Assembly: GCA_021397835.1 (NCBI GenBank) | Contig: JAJFZO010000034.1 | Span: 8,633,501-8,697,500, forward strand | Direction: 5' to 3' | DNA length: 64,000 nucleotides | Origin: Moringa oleifera | Lineage: Eukaryota; Streptophyta; Magnoliopsida; Brassicales; Moringaceae | Shown here: positions 62,140-64,000 of the stretch, in pieces | How positions within the stretch are numbered: position 1 is the first letter of the stretch | How the letters are laid out: each line of letters begins with the position of its first letter | Position numbers and translations under genes: made by a program | The notes under the pieces: generated by a model | Told to the model about the DNA's origin: nothing | Databases searched by the model: none | The model's input: only the letters and a program-made list of their open reading frames with translations

Positions 62140-62935
62140 AGTAGTGTAAATCTGTGAGTTGTGTCCAACCACACCACAATTGCGACATTTATGACGCAAC
62201 TAGTCGGGCACATCTGATGATCGAGAATGACTTCTTTTATCGTGATATTGCAGGTTTGAGTATATTAATTGATTGTGTCCGTATTAGCTATACCTAGAAT
62301 ATTTCTTTTGTCATATTTCTCCCCACTAAAGGGTATTCTTTGCTTCCTTGGATGACCTGCATGTTTAGCATTATTCGACGATAATACAACAACCTTTTTA
62401 TAACTTCTTCAGGTACATCCTAATTAAACTTATCACTTGTATGCTGCTAGTGCATGTGCTTATGATAAAAGATCAACTTGAAACTCCCTAAAAGTGCAAG
62501 AACATTCTATAAGATTAACAATCACCTCTTTACTCTTATGCTTGACCATAAATATATTCCAGTCAATGTTAAAAGCCATCATCTATAATAAAGTTTTTTG
62601 TCTTTCATTCATTAAAGAGTGGATCCATTCAGTTAATTATGCTCTCCAAATCTTAGCTTTCTTGTGCCTGTTATAGAACCAACGTTGCATTATATCTCTA
62701 ATAAATTCTAATAAAGCCATTACGGGTAACTCACAGAAAAATCGAAAAACATGAATTCAAACTCTCAGTAATATTGGTGGTCATAAGTTAGTATGGTCTT
62801 CGAGGGCAATATACAGATGACCATTTCCTCATATCTTTTTTTTAATATATTCAAATAACTGAAAGTGATTTGCTTGCAATTCAGTCATCAATTGAATAAA
62901 TTTAGACTCTTGATATGCCCTTGCTACACTATAAA
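62140..62935 (-). pseudogene. MuDR-type MULE transposase, C-terminal part
   Basis: From the CACTA junction leftwards the - strand reads AYQESKFIQLMTELQ (62920), then MALLEFIRDIMQRWFYNR (about 62720-62665), a standard box of MULE transposases, then IVNLIECSCTFREFQVDLL (62525-62470), which is the SWIM zinc finger (CxC kept; the later Cys lost, the His of HALAAYK kept). Next comes GHPRKQRIPF (about 62365-62335) and finally KCRNCGVVGHN (about 62200-62160), a CCHC zinc knuckle whose last Cys is Ile. The enzyme would bind MULE ends and excise the element. Stops interrupt it at several points. The catalytic DDE part is missing because the CACTA element interrupts the gene upstream. Confidence 0.9.
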
Positions 62936-63195
62936 CACTACAACAAATAAAAGCTTTAATGACAGTTAAAAATGGCTTTTAATGACAGTTGTAAAAATGT
63001 CATCTTTGTTCATGTCATTAAAGGGAAGAAGTTTTAATGACAGTTATTGAACTGTCATTAAAGGGGAAACTTTTAATGACAGTTCCAATGGAACTGTCAT
63101 TAAAGGAGAGCCTTTTTAATGACAGTTCTAATAGAACTGTCATTAAAAGGGGACCTTTTAATGACAGTTCCAATAAAACTGTCATTAAAAGGTCT
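62936..63195 (+). repeat. CACTA TIR and array of near-perfect palindromes
   Basis: Four palindromes follow each other. 63033-63062 has 13-bp arms. 63071-63103 has perfect 15-bp arms (tttaatgacagttcc and ggaactgtcattaaa) around 'aat'. 63114-63148 has perfect 16-bp arms around 'aat'. 63157-63191 is near-perfect. The steps are about 40-43 bp. Single 'taatgacagtt' motifs also occur at 62958 and 62980. The open frames here on both strands are the mirror reading of these palindromes and not genes. Confidence 0.9.
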
Positions 63196-64000
63196 ACAGT
63201 TAGCAATTGCTCCATATGCTTCTGTGTTATCAGAGTCTTCTCCTTCTCACTCAGAGATCTATAAAACCATTGAGTGGTATGTAATAGCCTCCCAGTATTT
63301 GCCCTGTCTGTGCAGTGACGCCCCTGGATCAAGTAAATTCAATTCCAAATCAAAATTCGAATCAAAGATGCTGTGTAAACATTCTATACTATGACAATAA
63401 CAACATGAAGACAAGATGCACAAATGATTTTTGTGGTTGAGAAACATAGGACAAGAAATCCAGTAATGCCAATTAGATCCAACCAGCCTGATAAGAACAA
63501 GAAAAAAAAATTGAATATGCAGTTTAGCCATCAACTCATCACTGCAAAACATTAAAAGTTCCTGTGTCCTTGAATAAATTGCTCTAAATCATAGCTTGAA
63601 GGGTGTATTTCATGGTTCAACTAGTTTTTCTGTCCATAAACAAAATGGGAGGATGTAGCATTCTAAGTGTTACCAACGCTCCATTTTCTTTTTGACAAGT
63701 AAATAACACTGTTCTTTCTAAAATTATGGCTCTAAGCTAAACGAAATTGTCTCATGGCTCTGTTTTTTGGTGGCGATCATTCTTTATTGATGCAAATTGG
63801 GCACTTATCATGCTTTACTCTTCGGCTTTGTACATTATGAATGAGACATAGCCTTGTTATGCAGAGTACTCCCTGATGAAATTTCTATCCAAGACAGAAT
63901 GGAAAGTAAGGACCTTTAGATGGCACCATTACTCTCCAATAAATTGCTGCTAAAACTAAACTAAGTTATCTGACAACTATGATTGTTAGGGCTGCCAGAG
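62936..64000. mobile_element. Second CACTA element, one terminus, runs off the window
   Basis: The terminal repeat cactacaacaaataaaagc begins at 62936, within the MULE transposase gene; the three bases before it are 'aaa', the possible target duplication. After it come subterminal palindromes to about 63195. The matching end of the first CACTA (37627) is in the opposite orientation. 63200-64000 shows no transposase and no recognised gene; it is less AT-rich than the MULE and lacks obvious repeats, so it may be element interior or captured sequence. The other end is outside the window. Confidence 0.8.

Larger units (their letters stand above)
59415..62935. mobile_element. MULE (Mutator-like) remnant with Ulp1-like gene
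   Basis: A Ulp1-like gene on the + strand (to 61530) converges on the C-terminal part of a MuDR-type transposase on the - strand (62935-62140). MULEs carrying both genes are known in plants (the Kaonashi/KI type). Terminal inverted repeats were not found. The transposase N-terminal part is cut off by a CACTA element at 62936 and would lie beyond the window. The region between the two genes (61560-62130) is AT-rich with no gene seen. Confidence 0.75.

Noticed and set aside
62936..63195. A complete MITE
   Set aside because: Only one terminal repeat is present; the sequence does not close with the inverted end near 63200.
63018..63332. Open frames of 75-104 codons on both strands at the CACTA terminus
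   Set aside because: They are produced by the palindromes, which read similarly on both strands; no domain.

Overview
This window looks like nuclear heterochromatin from a seed plant, most likely a flowering plant. All recognisable coding matter belongs to plant-type transposable elements: CACTA, MULE with a Ulp1-like gene, and Ty3/gypsy including the Tat/Ogre type. They sit among long satellite arrays and nearly all are broken by stops and frameshifts. I see no intact host gene, rRNA, tRNA or CRISPR array. The species cannot be named from the sequence. The only host-gene trace is a short FtsH-protease fragment.

Layout. 1-1365: about seven copies of a ~180-bp satellite (A). 1366-26850: about 25.5 kb of a decayed complex satellite (B), about 470 bp per full repeat, built from related 60-75-bp sub-repeats and all in one direction. 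26868-27019: FtsH (FTSH4-like) fragment at the edge of the satellite. 27060-28600: unassigned decayed sequence with coding-like bias. 28600-28960 and 29400-29998: two small tandem arrays. 29999-37627: CACTA element on the + strand with a TNP2-type transposase pseudogene, a second gene ending in a Ulp1-like protease domain, and a subterminal repeat region with the right terminal inverted repeat. 37628-41090: 5'-truncated Ty3/gypsy element (A) on the - strand. 41095-56582: large Tat/Ogre-like gypsy element (B) on the - strand. Read right to left it has a long terminal repeat (with a TATA box and an antisense PF04195-like ORF), a primer-binding site, ORF1, gag, protease, RT, RNase H, integrase and a 3' UTR holding a young 53-bp tandem array; its 3' LTR is missing. 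56583-59340: polypurine tract and 3'-UTR-like repeats, apparently from a second copy of the same family joined upstream. 59415-62935: MULE remnant with a Ulp1-like gene (+) converging on a MuDR transposase C-terminus (-). 62936-64000: terminus of a second, less decayed CACTA element that cuts the MULE transposase.

The genes form no host pathway. Their relations are those of nested mobile DNA: CACTA in MULE, gypsy A joined to gypsy B, and retroelement 3' UTRs that appear to generate satellites. The most interesting signals are (i) the 53-bp array whose two founder units are shared by two copies of one retroelement 3' UTR, (ii) the near-perfect palindromes that tile the CACTA subterminal region, (iii) the 25-kb multi-level satellite B, and (iv) the FtsH gene fragment at its edge.
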